Shown: one piece after another, positions 24,078-33,392 of the stretch
Numbering within the stretch: the first letter of the stretch is position 1
Layout of the letters: every line of letters starts with the position of its first letter
Assembly: GCA_902789745.1 (NCBI GenBank)
Contig: CADAPH010000010.1
Location: forward strand, 1-63,190
Source of the DNA: Oscillospiraceae bacterium
GTDB lineage: Bacteria > Bacillota > Clostridia > Oscillospirales > Oscillospiraceae
Reading direction: 5' to 3'
Length of the DNA: 63,190 bases
Notes under the pieces: generated by a model
Told to the model about the DNA's origin: nothing
What the model saw: the letters and a program-made list of their open reading frames with translations, nothing else
The model's database searches: none
Translations under genes and position numbers: made by a program

Positions 24078-25685
24078 TTAATAGGCGTCGGAGTCGTCAA
24101 ACTCCAGCAGCGTGGGGTCAAGCGGCTTCTCGTTGAGCACGACCGACATGTAGTTGTTGACGCAGTTGCGCATGTCCTGACGGGAGACCGTGCGGCTGTC
24201 CTCCAGGTCATGCTCGATGAAGATGAAGTGGAAGCCGAGATCGCGGGCCTGCTCCTCCATCATGGCGTGGACGCCCAGCATGCCGTTGCAGGCGATGTTG
24301 TCGTTCATGAGCACCATGTCGCAGTTGAAGTTCTTGGCCCAGTCCCAGACGGCGTTGATGTTCTCCCAGCCGCCGACGGCGTGATGGCGCATGCACGCGC
24401 GCTGGGTGAAGGCGGTCAGATCGTCCATGGCCTTGTCGGGATCCTGCGTGTCGATCATGTTGTAGCCCATGGTGGAGTCCATGTTGAGGACGATGGTGAT
24501 GCCCCAGCAGTTCTGCGTCCAGGTCGGGAAGTCCGTATAGTAGACCGCCGAGGGCCCCCACAGGAAGGCGCGGTGGCGGGTCTTTCCGCCGAAGGGCAGG
24601 CGCTTTTCCTCGTAGCAGCGGCGCATGATCTCGATGACCTTGCGGTCGACCTTGTTGAAATACTCGTCCTGGCCGTTGACGGACTGCCAGGAGTAGAGCC
24701 GGTACAGGGATTCGGCGATGCCGGAGAGGGGAGAGTAGGGCGTCTTGAAGATGTCCCACTTCTCCAGCTCAATGGTGTTCTGCTCGTTCATGAGCTTTGC
24801 GTATTTGAACAGCTCGTTCCAGTCGTACTTGACGCCGTAGTGCTCCTCCACGAAGGCGAGGGCGTTTTCCAGCTCCTTGCGGGAATAGGGGATGGCCTCC
24901 TTCTCCTGGTGCTGCATGGCGAGGGTGATGGGGTTGTCCGGCAGGCCGATGCGGCGGCGCTGGAACATGGACGTCGCCTCCGACGCGTTGCAGGGCATGT
25001 TGGTGGAGAGCATGACCCGGCCAAGAAGCGGGAACGCGTCGTCGAGCGCCACGCCCGTCTCGGCGGCGCAGCGGGAGCATACGTCGGCAGGGAGCCCGAA
25101 GGACTCGGCCACGTCGATGTAATAGGGCTCGATATGCTGGTCGATGTCACAGATGATGAATTCCGGCAGCGTCTGCATGGGAATCGGATGCAGGCCCTTG
25201 AAGCCCTTGAGAAACAGGGGCGTGATGGTCTCGTCGTGGGGGATGCAGTTGTCGGTCTCCGGCCCGCCGCCGAAGCGCCGGTCATTGGAGAGAATGAAGG
25301 CGATGCGCTTGGTCAGGCTCTGCACGATGGCGTGCATATTCATGTGCGCGATGCGCAGCTCGTCCCCGCGATAGCCCTCAAAGAGCCTGTCGATAAACAG
25401 GAAGGTGCCGAGATAGGAGCCCATCCAGCGGTACTCCCAGAAGCCCTTGAGAATGGGGATCGGCGCGGAGGCGATCATGGCGGACATGGAGACAAGGTTG
25501 TTGAGCCACTGGGTATAGTCGTAGAAGGTGTCCTTCACGCCGCGCCATTCGCGGTATTTCGCGACGCCGGTCTTGTCATAGTAGCGGCTTCGGAGGCCGC
25601 CGACGCCGTGCTCCGCCTGCCACAGGGGGTCGAAGCGCTCCAGCTTTTTGTCGATGGCGGCGATGAGCTTATCGGTGACTTTCAT
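24078..25685 (-). CDS. 2-hydroxyacyl-CoA dehydratase family subunit, large
   Basis: 535 aa. Resembles the D-component subunits of 2-hydroxyglutaryl/lactoyl-CoA dehydratases and benzoyl-CoA reductase: IICDIDQHIEPYYIDVAESFGLPADVCSRC, MLSTNMPCNASEATSM, and late TQRACMRHHAVGGWEN and DMVLMNDNIACNGMLG. These iron-sulfur enzymes dehydrate 2-hydroxyacyl-CoA through a ketyl radical after ATP-driven activation. Start ATG 25685 overlaps the stop of the other subunit in ATGA, so the two are made together. No activator (HgdC) or CoA-transferase gene is nearby. Confidence 0.85.
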   Translation of the reverse strand: MKVTDKLIAAIDKKLERFDPLWQAEHGVGGLRSRYYDKTGVAKYREWRGVKDTFYDYTQWLNNLVSMSAMIASAPIPILKGFWEYRWMGSYLGTFLFIDRLFEGYRGDELRIAHMNMHAIVQSLTKRIAFILSNDRRFGGGPETDNCIPHDETITPLFLKGFKGLHPIPMQTLPEFIICDIDQHIEPYYIDVAESFGLPADVCSRCAAETGVALDDAFPLLGRVMLSTNMPCNASEATSMFQRRRIGLPDNPITLAMQHQEKEAIPYSRKELENALAFVEEHYGVKYDWNELFKYAKLMNEQNTIELEKWDIFKTPYSPLSGIAESLYRLYSWQSVNGQDEYFNKVDRKVIEIMRRCYEEKRLPFGGKTRHRAFLWGPSAVYYTDFPTWTQNCWGITIVLNMDSTMGYNMIDTQDPDKAMDDLTAFTQRACMRHHAVGGWENINAVWDWAKNFNCDMVLMNDNIACNGMLGVHAMMEEQARDLGFHFIFIEHDLEDSRTVSRQDMRNCVNNYMSVVLNEKPLDPTLLEFDDSDAY

Positions 25686-26875
25686 GTTTCCTTCCCTCCC
25701 TGAATCTGCTTGATTTCCAGCGACTCGATAAAGGCCTGGAAGCGGGTGCGCAGCTGACCCACCGCGCCGAGGGCGTATTCCTTTTCGATGGTGCAACAGG
25801 GGATGTGCAGCTCGTTTGTGAAGATGTGGTTCTGCAGCACCTTTTCATAGCTCCAGAACTCGCAGAACTTCATGTTCTCGTAGATGATGCCGTCGGCGCT
25901 GAAATCCTTCACAAGCCGCTTGACCTCATCGGTGCGCTGCTCGATCTTCATGCCGTCCATGAAGCGGGCGCACTGGTTCCAGTGGAGGTAGTGGCGGCAT
26001 ACGGCGTCGAAGGCGCTCTCGCCGTCGCGGATCTCGATCTGCTCACGGCCGGGGAAGCTGCCGAAGCAGTAGCGGTCGGCCACCACCATGGCGCCGCAGC
26101 TCTCGACGAGCTTTGTAAAGTCGGGATCGTCGATCTCCGAGCCGACCAGGGCGACGCGGGCGCGGAAGGGGAAGACAGGCTCCGGCTCGCGCGTTTCCAG
26201 CTCCTCCAGCGTCTCGCGCAGATAGGGGAGGATGAGCGCGTGCGGACATACCTGGCTCACCAGCTGGATCACGTGGAACTCGTAGCCGGTGATGTTGGGG
26301 TTTGCCGCCATGCGGTGCGCGCCGATGGCCTCGATGATGCGGCTGAGCTCGTTGTGATCGTCGACGGCGGCGCGGATGGCCTCGTCGGAGATATCGACGC
26401 CGTAATGCTCACGCAGGGGCTCGAGGATTTTGACGCGGAGCTGCACCTTGTAGTATTCCAGATTGTTCTCGTCGCCCTTCATGGGCGGGTCGATGATGGT
26501 GGTGAAGAAGCGATCGTTCTTGACCGGGTTGAGGAGGAAGAAGTGCTCCTCCATGCGCTCCATGGTGGCGCAGGATTCCGCGCCGAAGAGGGCGTTGAGA
26601 TAGTTGTAGCCGCCTTCGATGGCGCGCTCGAGGATGGAGCGGGCATAGGGACATGTGCGGTTGGTCATGTAATAGCCGGCCACGTCCGTGGAGACACAGC
26701 GCGGCGCGCGCAGACGCGAGGAGAAGCAGCCCGGCAGATTCAGCAGGGTCTCGGGGATGTAGTAGCAGTTGTATCCCAGCGCCAGCTTGCCGGCCTCGAC
26801 GGCTTTGGTCACAAGCTCATTCTGGGCGTCCTGCAGCAGGTTTTCGAAGTAGATCAGATGTTTCAGATCCTTCAA
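25682..26875 (-). CDS. 2-hydroxyacyl-CoA dehydratase family subunit, small (HgdB-like)
   Basis: 397 aa. Typical HgdB-fold features: GYNCYYIPETLLNLPGCFSS, a TNRTCPYARSILERA cluster-ligand segment, FGAESCATMERMEEHF, RVALVGSEIDDPDFTKLVESCGAMVV, and FSADGIIYENMKFCEFWSYEK. TTG start with AGAGGTG upstream. Partner of the 535-aa subunit. Upstream, 60 bp away on the same strand, is a zinc-ribbon membrane protein. Substrate unknown; the pair should be inactive without an activator encoded elsewhere. Confidence 0.85.
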   Translation of the reverse strand: MKDLKHLIYFENLLQDAQNELVTKAVEAGKLALGYNCYYIPETLLNLPGCFSSRLRAPRCVSTDVAGYYMTNRTCPYARSILERAIEGGYNYLNALFGAESCATMERMEEHFFLLNPVKNDRFFTTIIDPPMKGDENNLEYYKVQLRVKILEPLREHYGVDISDEAIRAAVDDHNELSRIIEAIGAHRMAANPNITGYEFHVIQLVSQVCPHALILPYLRETLEELETREPEPVFPFRARVALVGSEIDDPDFTKLVESCGAMVVADRYCFGSFPGREQIEIRDGESAFDAVCRHYLHWNQCARFMDGMKIEQRTDEVKRLVKDFSADGIIYENMKFCEFWSYEKVLQNHIFTNELHIPCCTIEKEYALGAVGQLRTRFQAFIESLEIKQIQGGKET

Positions 26876-26935
26876 GCATTCACACCTCTTTTCTGATTAA
26901 TAAACCGCCAATAGGGGCAAAAATATTGCAGCTCA

Positions 26936-27574
26936 TCATCTCTCCCACAAAAAGACGGGGATCACAAGCTCGGCGCCGTAGCAGCGCACGGTCAGGTCAT
27001 TGCGCCCTGTCGGCTTCAAAGCGCTGAACTCGCAGCTCAGACCGTCGTCCGAAACCGTGAAGGCGGCGCTGTCACTGTCCCCGTGGCTGTCCGTCACCGA
27101 CCAGGAGACGAGCGGCTTTCTCACCTCCGGCTCCGTCACGATGTTCAGCGTGAACGGCCTGTCGCCGACATAGGCGGTAAAGCCGTCGGCGCCGAGCTCA
27201 CGGCCGAAAGCGAAAAGCCGGATGCTGCTGACGGTCGGCGTGGGAGAAGGGGTAGGAGGCGGCGCAGTGGCCTCCACAAGCTCCGGCGTCGGCGCGGGCG
27301 TTTCGGCAGGCGCAGCGGAAGCAACGTTGAAGATGACGCCGGCAAGAAAAGCGACCGAAATCAGGCAGCCGCCGATGGCTGCGGGCAGCCTGGCGTTCAT
27401 GCGCTGCCGGACCGGGCGGGTCTCAAGAGCGGCGCGGGCAGTATGAGCATGGGAGGGCGCTGCGGACGGGGCGTCCGCAGCCAGGAGATTTTTCCCGCAG
27501 ATCGGACATTCGAGCCGGTCGGCGGGGACTTCTGTACCACAAAAGGGGCAGCGGGCAGTATCAGTATTTGTCAT
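26936..27574 (-). CDS. Zinc-ribbon membrane protein with extracytoplasmic Ig-like domain
   Basis: 212 aa. An N-terminal CPFCG/CPICG zinc ribbon (residues 9-27) is followed by a single membrane segment (AAIGGCLISVAFLAGVIFNV), a Pro/Thr linker (PTPELVEATAPPPTPSPTPT) and a beta-rich domain (SSIRLFAFGRELGADGF, VSWSVTDSHGDSDSAAFTV, LKPTGRNDLTVRCYG) like bacterial Ig domains. The order resembles many Clostridia sensor-like proteins of unknown role. The gene precedes the dehydratase pair and may share its transcript. Confidence 0.8.
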   Translation of the reverse strand: MTNTDTARCPFCGTEVPADRLECPICGKNLLAADAPSAAPSHAHTARAALETRPVRQRMNARLPAAIGGCLISVAFLAGVIFNVASAAPAETPAPTPELVEATAPPPTPSPTPTVSSIRLFAFGRELGADGFTAYVGDRPFTLNIVTEPEVRKPLVSWSVTDSHGDSDSAAFTVSDDGLSCEFSALKPTGRNDLTVRCYGAELVIPVFLWER

Positions 27575-27907
27575 GGGGAAGACTCCCTTTTCAAAATCGT
27601 TTCTATATTATCACAAGTGTTTTCTCAGGGCAACAGGGTAAGAAGCTTTCCGCGGCCTCTCTGCGCCCCGACATGAAGGCCGGGATGGCACACAGTGGGG
27701 AAGAACGGCCTGACAACGAAACGAACTGCCGCGCTGTGGCGGAAAATGATCAAACACAGCGGTAATCTATTAAAAAAGTGGATAATCGGGTTTTGCGTCG
27801 AAAAAACAAAAAAATTGTAAAATGCGGCGGACAGCCCTCCTTGTAAAAAGCGGAAGCGGTGTGGTATAATCAGCCCGTCTATTGAACCGGGAAAACAGGG
27901 GGGGGAA
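27575..27907. other. Intergenic region between divergent genes
   Basis: No gene is seen in these 333 bases. The right part is AT-rich with runs of A and holds the promoter of the GH3 gene at 27841-27870. I saw no structured RNA. Confidence 0.6.
27841..27870 (+). promoter_or_regulatory. Promoter for the GH3 gene
   Basis: TTGTAA (27841-27846) and TATAAT (27865-27870), spacer 18 bp. Confidence 0.7.
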
Positions 27908-29851
27908 ATGCTCAATATGAACAGCAATGTCAAGAAATTCATCACGTTACTCGTTTCGATCCTGATCATTCTGGGTTTTTCGGCGATCCTGCAAAAGCAA
28001 AGGCAGGATCCGCTGGAAAAGCAGCTGTCGGACATGAAGCTCGAGGATAAAGTCGCGCAGATGATGGTCGCCTCTTTCCGCGTCTGGAAGGAGGTGCCGG
28101 AGACGGAGGACGAAGAGCAGGCACAGGAAGAGCCGCCCGCCGTAAGCATTACCGAGCTGAACGATGAGATCAGGGACATGCTCAGCCGCGATCATTTCGG
28201 CGGCGTCCTGCTGTTCTACGAGAACTTCCGGGACGCGGAACAGACGCTCCGGCTGACTGCGGATCTGCAAAACGCAAACAGGGACGGCGGGGGACTGCCG
28301 CTGATGCTCTTTACGGATCAGGAGGGCGGCAACGTCAACCGGATCGGCTTCAGCACGGTCGGCGTCGGCGGCATGGCGCTCACCGCGACGGGCGACCCCG
28401 AAAATGCCCGGAAAATGGCCGCCGTCCACGGGGAGGAGATCGGGCTGCTCGGCGTCAGGGCCGATTTCGCGCCGGTGGCGGACGTGAACAGCAACCCGGC
28501 CAATCCGGCGATTGGGATCCGCTCCTTCTCCGACGATCCCGAGACGGTCTCGAAATACGCCTGCGCCTTTCTCAGCGGCCTGCATGACGTCGGAATCGCC
28601 GCGGCGCTCAAGCATTTTCCCGGCCACGGGAACACCGATACGGACAGCCATACCGGCTTTCCGGTCATCAACAGCAGTTATGAAGAGCTCAAGGCCTGTG
28701 AGCTGATCCCCTTCAAGGCCGCGATCGACGCCGGGGCCGACATCGTGATGACCGCGCATATCCAGTACCCGCAGATCGAAACGCAGACATACACCTCCGT
28801 ATCCAGCGGCGAACAGGTCTTTCTCCCCGCCACGATGAGCCGCACGATCCTGACGGATATCCTGCGGGGCGACATGGGTTTTCAGGGCGTGATTGTCTCT
28901 GACGCGCTGAATATGGCGGCAATTGCCGATCACTTCAGCGTGGAAGACGTCGTGAAAAATACGATCAACGCGGGCGTGGATCTGCTGCTCCTGCCGGCGG
29001 TGACGGACACGAAGCTGTTTGCGCTGACACAGACATATCTGGACACCGCGATCGCGCTGGTCAAAGCCGGAGAGATCGACGAGGCACGGATCAACGACGC
29101 CGTTCTCCGGATCCTGAGACTGAAGCAGAAGTACGGCATCCTGGATCAAAAGGACTTCGGCGTGACGGACGAGAAGATCAGCGCCGCGAAAAACGGGGTC
29201 GGCTCCGCCGCCCACAGGGAGACCGAACGGCAGATCGCCGAAAAAGCCCTGACGCTGGTGAAAAACGAAAACAACGCCTTCCCGATCGAACTGAAGGCGG
29301 GGGAGACGACGCTGATCCTGTTCGCGGATTCCTGCGCCAGCCGCGCGGGGGCGGGAGAGCTGGCCCGGCAGCTGCTGGAGGAAAAGCAGGCCCTGCCGGA
29401 AGGGGCCGAAATCCTCGTCATGAAGAACACGAGGGACAATGAAGAGGCGTGCATCGAGGCGGCGCTCAGCGCCGATCATGTGATCCTTGTGCACCGGGTA
29501 TACGCTGCGGCCTGCCTGGACCCCGAGACAGAGGACGGCTTCTCCTCCGGCACCTTTGACAGACTCATCGAGGCGGTGCACGAGAAGGGAAAGACCGTGA
29601 CCGTGGTGAGCTGCCAGCTCCCCTATGACGCGGCGCGCTTCCCGGCGGCGGACGCCGTTCTTCTGACTTATTGGGGCAGCGCGATGCGCACGCTTCCCGA
29701 GGAGGGCAGCACATGGTCCGCCAATCTCCCGGCGGGGCTGCTGGCCTGCTTCGGTCAGGGCAGCGCGGACGGCAGACTCCCCGTCAACATCCCGGCGCTG
29801 GACGAACAGTACAGGACAACGGAGCAGGTGCTGTATCCGAGGGCGGCTTAA
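27908..29851 (+). CDS. GH3 glycosidase, NagZ-like beta-N-acetylhexosaminidase
   Basis: 647 aa. An N-terminal hydrophobic segment (FITLLVSILIILGFSAIL) suggests export or membrane anchoring. The GH3 barrel shows LMLFTDQEGGNVNR, the NagZ-type loop KHFPGHGNTDTDSHTGFP and the nucleophile region VSDALNMAAI. A C-terminal GH3 domain follows (about 440-640). The expected role is removal of N-acetylglucosamine from muropeptides at the surface; other beta-hexosaminides are possible. GGGGGGA ribosome site; single gene. Confidence 0.92.
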   Translation: MLNMNSNVKKFITLLVSILIILGFSAILQKQRQDPLEKQLSDMKLEDKVAQMMVASFRVWKEVPETEDEEQAQEEPPAVSITELNDEIRDMLSRDHFGGVLLFYENFRDAEQTLRLTADLQNANRDGGGLPLMLFTDQEGGNVNRIGFSTVGVGGMALTATGDPENARKMAAVHGEEIGLLGVRADFAPVADVNSNPANPAIGIRSFSDDPETVSKYACAFLSGLHDVGIAAALKHFPGHGNTDTDSHTGFPVINSSYEELKACELIPFKAAIDAGADIVMTAHIQYPQIETQTYTSVSSGEQVFLPATMSRTILTDILRGDMGFQGVIVSDALNMAAIADHFSVEDVVKNTINAGVDLLLLPAVTDTKLFALTQTYLDTAIALVKAGEIDEARINDAVLRILRLKQKYGILDQKDFGVTDEKISAAKNGVGSAAHRETERQIAEKALTLVKNENNAFPIELKAGETTLILFADSCASRAGAGELARQLLEEKQALPEGAEILVMKNTRDNEEACIEAALSADHVILVHRVYAAACLDPETEDGFSSGTFDRLIEAVHEKGKTVTVVSCQLPYDAARFPAADAVLLTYWGSAMRTLPEEGSTWSANLPAGLLACFGQGSADGRLPVNIPALDEQYRTTEQVLYPRAA

Positions 29852-29879
29852 AAGAGGAATATTGCATAACGGAAAAAGG

Positions 29880-30067
29880 GGCTGTAGCAAAATAGCAGAA
29901 ACAGCCGGAACAAAGTAAAAATACCGGTTTTATCGTAGGGGCCGACGCCCTCGGCGGCCCGGCGGTATTATGCAGATGTTTGTGATGATAATGGGCGAAT
30001 ACGCACATTTTTCTGTGCGTATTCGCCCGTCATTGTTCACTATTTGCATTTCCGCGTGCGGGCCGCC
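29880..30067. repeat. Complex palindromic intergenic element, copy A (truncated)
   Basis: About 188 bp between the convergent GH3 and cyuA genes. Read on the minus strand it matches 58354-58533 nearly base for base: the central hairpin GGGCGAATACGCACA..TGTGCGTATTCGCCC, the arm GTAGGGGCCGACGCCCTCGG, and the outer end GGCTGTAGCAAAATAG. The outer arm on the cyuA side is missing; the element stops 2 bp short of the cyuA stop codon. Confidence 0.85.
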
Positions 30068-30069
30068 GT

Positions 30070-31347
30070 TCAGCATTGTTCGGTCATCATGCGGATGATC
30101 TCAAGATCGGTCTCGCGCATCCCCTCGCGCGCGAGGCGGCCGAAATTGGCGATGGAGTTTTCCACGCCCTTTACCACCAGCCCGTCCCCGGCGTAAAACT
30201 GCTGCCCGTGCTTGAACATCTCATAGCCGAAAATGCCGGTTTCGACAGCTGTCGCAATCTTGGCCGCGCAGGAGGATTTCGCCCCGTCGCATACGATGCC
30301 GGAGGTGACTGCGAGGGTGTTGACGATCGTATGCGCAATATCGCGCGCATCCGCGCCGTACAGATAGGCGATGCCGGATCCCGCGCCGGCGCCCGCGCTG
30401 ACCGCGCCGCAGTACGCAGAGAGCCTGCCGATGCTGGCCTTCGCGTGGATCGTGACAAGATTGGAGATCAGCAGAGCGCGGTAGAGCTTTTCCTGCTGAA
30501 CCTTCAGCTCTCCGGCATAGACGATGACCGGCAGGGAGGCGGTCAGCCCCTGGTTTCCGCTGCCTGAGCAGATCACGACCGGCATCTCGGAGCCGTTCAT
30601 GCGCGCATCCGATCCGGCCGCGGCATAGGCTTTGGCGCGCGTTTTCAGGTCGCTGCCGGTTTTGAGCAGTACCTTCCCGATGTTGGCACCGTAATCATGA
30701 CGCAGCCCCTCCTCCGCAATGGCCGTGTTCATCTCGATCTGACGGTCCAGAATCTCACGGACGTCGTTCAAATCACAGGTATCGGCAAAATCATAGATGT
30801 CCGCTACCGTCAGAAGGGAGTAATCCGGCATGTCGTCAGAACCCGCGGAAACGCTGAGATCCTTTTCGAGCAGCACCTTGCCGTCACGCTCGATCAACAC
30901 GATATTGGTGTGCTCCTTTGCGATTCTGACTTTCGCATAGGAGGACCCGCTGTACACGGTGACGATCATATCCAGCAGATGCTCCGATGCGAGAGGGCGG
31001 ATTTTCGTCGTTGTCTTTTTCATATAGGAATCCAGACGGCCCTTTGCTTCATCGGAAACATGGGAGATGACCTCCAGTCCGGCTTCAGGGTCTCCGCCCA
31101 GCACGCCGATGCACGCGGCGGCCGCCATCCCGCGTTTCCCGCCGGTGTTGGGGACAACGACGCTCTTGACGTTTTTAATCATGTTGCCGCTCACCTCGAC
31201 CGTGATCCTGTCAGGGAGCGCGCCGAGTGTCGAACGCGCGACCGCAGCACAGTAGGCAAGCGCGATCGGCTCCGTGCATCCCATGGCGCAGATCAGCTCC
31301 CGCCGCAGGATCTCAAGATAGCTTTGATAGACATGATTTCGCTCCAT
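30070..31347 (-). CDS. cyuA: L-cysteine desulfidase (CyuA/UPF0597 family)
   Basis: 425 aa. Breaks cysteine to pyruvate, ammonia and sulfide using a [4Fe-4S] cluster. The cysteines expected for cluster and catalysis are present: Cys24 (GCTEPIAL), Cys260 (VICSGSGNQG), Cys313 (AYCGAV), Cys353 and Cys360 (VCDGAKSSCA). VVPNTGGKRGMAAA also fits the family. Serine has been reported as an alternative substrate in some members. Own promoter at 31402-31430. Confidence 0.9.
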   Translation of the reverse strand: MERNHVYQSYLEILRRELICAMGCTEPIALAYCAAVARSTLGALPDRITVEVSGNMIKNVKSVVVPNTGGKRGMAAAACIGVLGGDPEAGLEVISHVSDEAKGRLDSYMKKTTTKIRPLASEHLLDMIVTVYSGSSYAKVRIAKEHTNIVLIERDGKVLLEKDLSVSAGSDDMPDYSLLTVADIYDFADTCDLNDVREILDRQIEMNTAIAEEGLRHDYGANIGKVLLKTGSDLKTRAKAYAAAGSDARMNGSEMPVVICSGSGNQGLTASLPVIVYAGELKVQQEKLYRALLISNLVTIHAKASIGRLSAYCGAVSAGAGAGSGIAYLYGADARDIAHTIVNTLAVTSGIVCDGAKSSCAAKIATAVETGIFGYEMFKHGQQFYAGDGLVVKGVENSIANFGRLAREGMRETDLEIIRMMTEQC

Positions 31348-31401
31348 AACGCGCCTCTTTTCTCTTCTATAGCCTGTTCCAGGATGAGCAAGTCTTTTTT
31401 C

Positions 31402-31430
31402 ATTTTACTGCCTTTCTGTCTGTACGTCAA
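31402..31430 (-). promoter_or_regulatory. Sigma-A promoter for cyuA
   Basis: Minus strand TTGACG (31425-31430), 17 bp, TAAAAT (31402-31407). Confidence 0.75.
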
Positions 31431-31497
31431 CCGCCGGACGCTGAATAAGTCAGTATACACAGCTGCATTGCGGCCGGGAAAAAGCTGACGCAGGCTC

Positions 31498-31526
31498 TTG
31501 AAAACATACCGGATTCCTTCTATAAT
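31498..31526 (+). promoter_or_regulatory. Sigma-A promoter for the HD-domain gene
   Basis: TTGAAA (31498-31503), 17 bp, TATAAT (31521-31526); divergent from the cyuA promoter. Confidence 0.8.
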
Positions 31527-31597
31527 GAAAAAGCTTTGATGAACTGCCGGAATGCGTATTCGGCATAAAAATGCCATGGGAAGGAATGTGAACGAAC

Positions 31598-32170
31598 ATG
31601 TTAACACTTGACAGGGCGATCGAGCTGAATGCGGAGATGGTCTCCGAAGAATCGCTGCTGCTTCATGAAAAAAATGTCTGCTATGCGATGGGCGCGATGG
31701 CGGAGCATTTTGGGGAGGAACCGGAGCGCTGGCGGGCCATCGGCATGCTGCACGATTACGATTATGAAAAATACCCCGACGAACATCTTCAGCACACAGC
31801 ACAGCCGCTGCGGGAGGCGGGGGTGCCCGAGGAGGATATCCGCGCGATCCTCAGTCACGGATACGGCGGCTGCACCGATGTGAAGCCTGAGACAAATCTT
31901 GAGAAAAGCCTGTTTACCGTCGATGAACTGACCGGGATCATTCAGGCGTGCGCCAGAATGCGTCCGAACGGAATACAGGATCTGGAAGTCAAAAGCTTTA
32001 TGAAAAAGTTTAAGGATAAGCGTTTTGCCGCCAAATGCAACCGGGAACTGATCCTGCAGGGCTGCGATATGCTGGGAATGGATATTCGGGAAGTCGCAGA
32101 GATCTGCATCGCGGGCATGAAGCCGCACGCGGAAGAGCTCCACCTTCAGGGCGAGGCAGCGGCGCTTTGA
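31598..32170 (+). CDS. HD-domain hydrolase-like protein
   Basis: 190 aa. HD-type metal site: LLLHEKNVCYAMGAMAEHF (first His), AIGMLHDYDYEKYPDEH (His-Asp pair) and later ILSHGYGG. The C-terminal helix bundle (GIIQACARMRPNGIQDLEVKSFMKKFKDKRF) is typical of a Clostridia group of stand-alone HD proteins. Phosphohydrolase activity is likely; the substrate is unknown. AAGGAATG site; single gene. Confidence 0.87.
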   Translation: MLTLDRAIELNAEMVSEESLLLHEKNVCYAMGAMAEHFGEEPERWRAIGMLHDYDYEKYPDEHLQHTAQPLREAGVPEEDIRAILSHGYGGCTDVKPETNLEKSLFTVDELTGIIQACARMRPNGIQDLEVKSFMKKFKDKRFAAKCNRELILQGCDMLGMDIREVAEICIAGMKPHAEELHLQGEAAAL

Positions 32171-32263
32171 GCAATAGTCTGCGGCGGCATGCTTCCGGCT
32201 GCTCTTGACGAGCATCATATGTTTCCTTTTGCAAATCCCGGGTCTGGATTTCTGTAAGATTCA

Positions 32264-32292
32264 TTGAAAAGGTGATGAACATCTGCTATAAT
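32264..32292 (+). promoter_or_regulatory. Sigma-A promoter for queA
   Basis: TTGAAA (32264-32269), 17 bp, TATAAT (32287-32292). Confidence 0.8.
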
Positions 32293-32327
32293 ACAAAAAG
32301 AATTTTTTCAAAAGACTGGAGAAGACA

Positions 32328-33350
32328 TTGGAGAAGTCAGATTTTTTCTTTGATCTGCCCGAGGAGCTGATCGCGCAGACGCCGTTGGAACAGCGGGATG
32401 CTTCCCGACTGCTTCATTTGGATAAACAGACGGGAGAGATCGAGCACCGTCATTTCTATGAATTGCCCCAATATCTGCACAAGGGCGATTGCCTTGTCCT
32501 GAACGATACAAGGGTTTTGCCCGCCAGACTTCTGGGCTGCCGGAAAAGCGGCGGGGGAGTGGAGCTTGTGCTCCTGCGTGATCTCGGCGACGGCCGTTGG
32601 GAATGCCTGAGCAGACCCGGCCGCAAGACAAAACCCGGCACGGAGCTGCAGTTCGGCGACGGCGAGCTCACCGCAACGGTAGAGGCTGTGGCCGAGGGCG
32701 GGAACAGAATTGTGCAGTTCCACTATACCGGGATCTTCCTCGAGGTGCTGGAGCGTCTCGGGAAAATGCCGCTTCCGCCGTATATCAAAGAAGAGCTGCA
32801 GGACGGGGAACGTTATCAGACGGTCTATTCCCGCGAGCTCGGCAGCGCGGCGGCGCCCACCGCCGGTCTGCATTTCACGCCGGAGCTTTTGAAGCAGATC
32901 GAACAGCAGGGCGTAAAGCTCTGCTATGTCACGCTGCATGTCGGCCTCGGAACCTTCCGGCCGGTGAAGGAGGAGAAGATCGAGGATCATGAGATGCATT
33001 CCGAGTTCTGCGTGATCTCCCCGGAGACCGCTGAGACAATCAACGGTGTCAAAAAAAACGGCGGGCGTGTGATCGCGGTCGGGACAACCTCCTGCCGGAC
33101 GCTTGAAAGCTTTGCCGGAGAGGACGGCACGGTGGAAGCCGGCTCCCGCTGGACGAATATTTTTATTTATCCGGGGTATCGCTTTCGGTGTATTGACGCC
33201 CTCGTTACCAATTTTCACCTGCCCGAGAGCACGCTGATCATGCTGGTTTCCGCGCTTGCAGGGAGAGAAAACGTCCTGCGCGCGTATGAGACTGCCGTGA
33301 AAGAGAGGTATCGGTTTTTCTCTTTCGGCGATGCGATGTTCATCGAGTAA
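32328..33350 (+). CDS. queA: tRNA preQ1(34) S-adenosylmethionine ribosyltransferase-isomerase
   Basis: 340 aa, full length. Transfers the ribosyl part of SAM to preQ1 in tRNA to give epoxyqueuosine. Conserved blocks: [74 protein letters not shown], and [20 protein letters not shown] start, with GGAG 6 bases upstream and no nearby ATG. The partner tgt lies 2 kb downstream, separated by rfbA and rfbB. Confidence 0.95.
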   Translation: MEKSDFFFDLPEELIAQTPLEQRDASRLLHLDKQTGEIEHRHFYELPQYLHKGDCLVLNDTRVLPARLLGCRKSGGGVELVLLRDLGDGRWECLSRPGRKTKPGTELQFGDGELTATVEAVAEGGNRIVQFHYTGIFLEVLERLGKMPLPPYIKEELQDGERYQTVYSRELGSAAAPTAGLHFTPELLKQIEQQGVKLCYVTLHVGLGTFRPVKEEKIEDHEMHSEFCVISPETAETINGVKKNGGRVIAVGTTSCRTLESFAGEDGTVEAGSRWTNIFIYPGYRFRCIDALVTNFHLPESTLIMLVSALAGRENVLRAYETAVKERYRFFSFGDAMFIE

Positions 33351-33392
33351 GGAAAACGCTGAAAAAACGGATCACTTGAAAGAAGGCGCTCA

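Noticed and set aside
24210-26896. Long plus-strand frames opposite the dehydratase genes
   Set aside because: Composition (Ala/Gly/Val/His-rich, no domains) is that of antisense shadows; the minus-strand frames match a known family.
31293-31405. Short open frame (MKKDLLILEQAIEEK...) overlapping the cyuA start, possible leader peptide
   Set aside because: Its ATG lies inside the -10 box (TAAAATG), so it would not be in the transcript.
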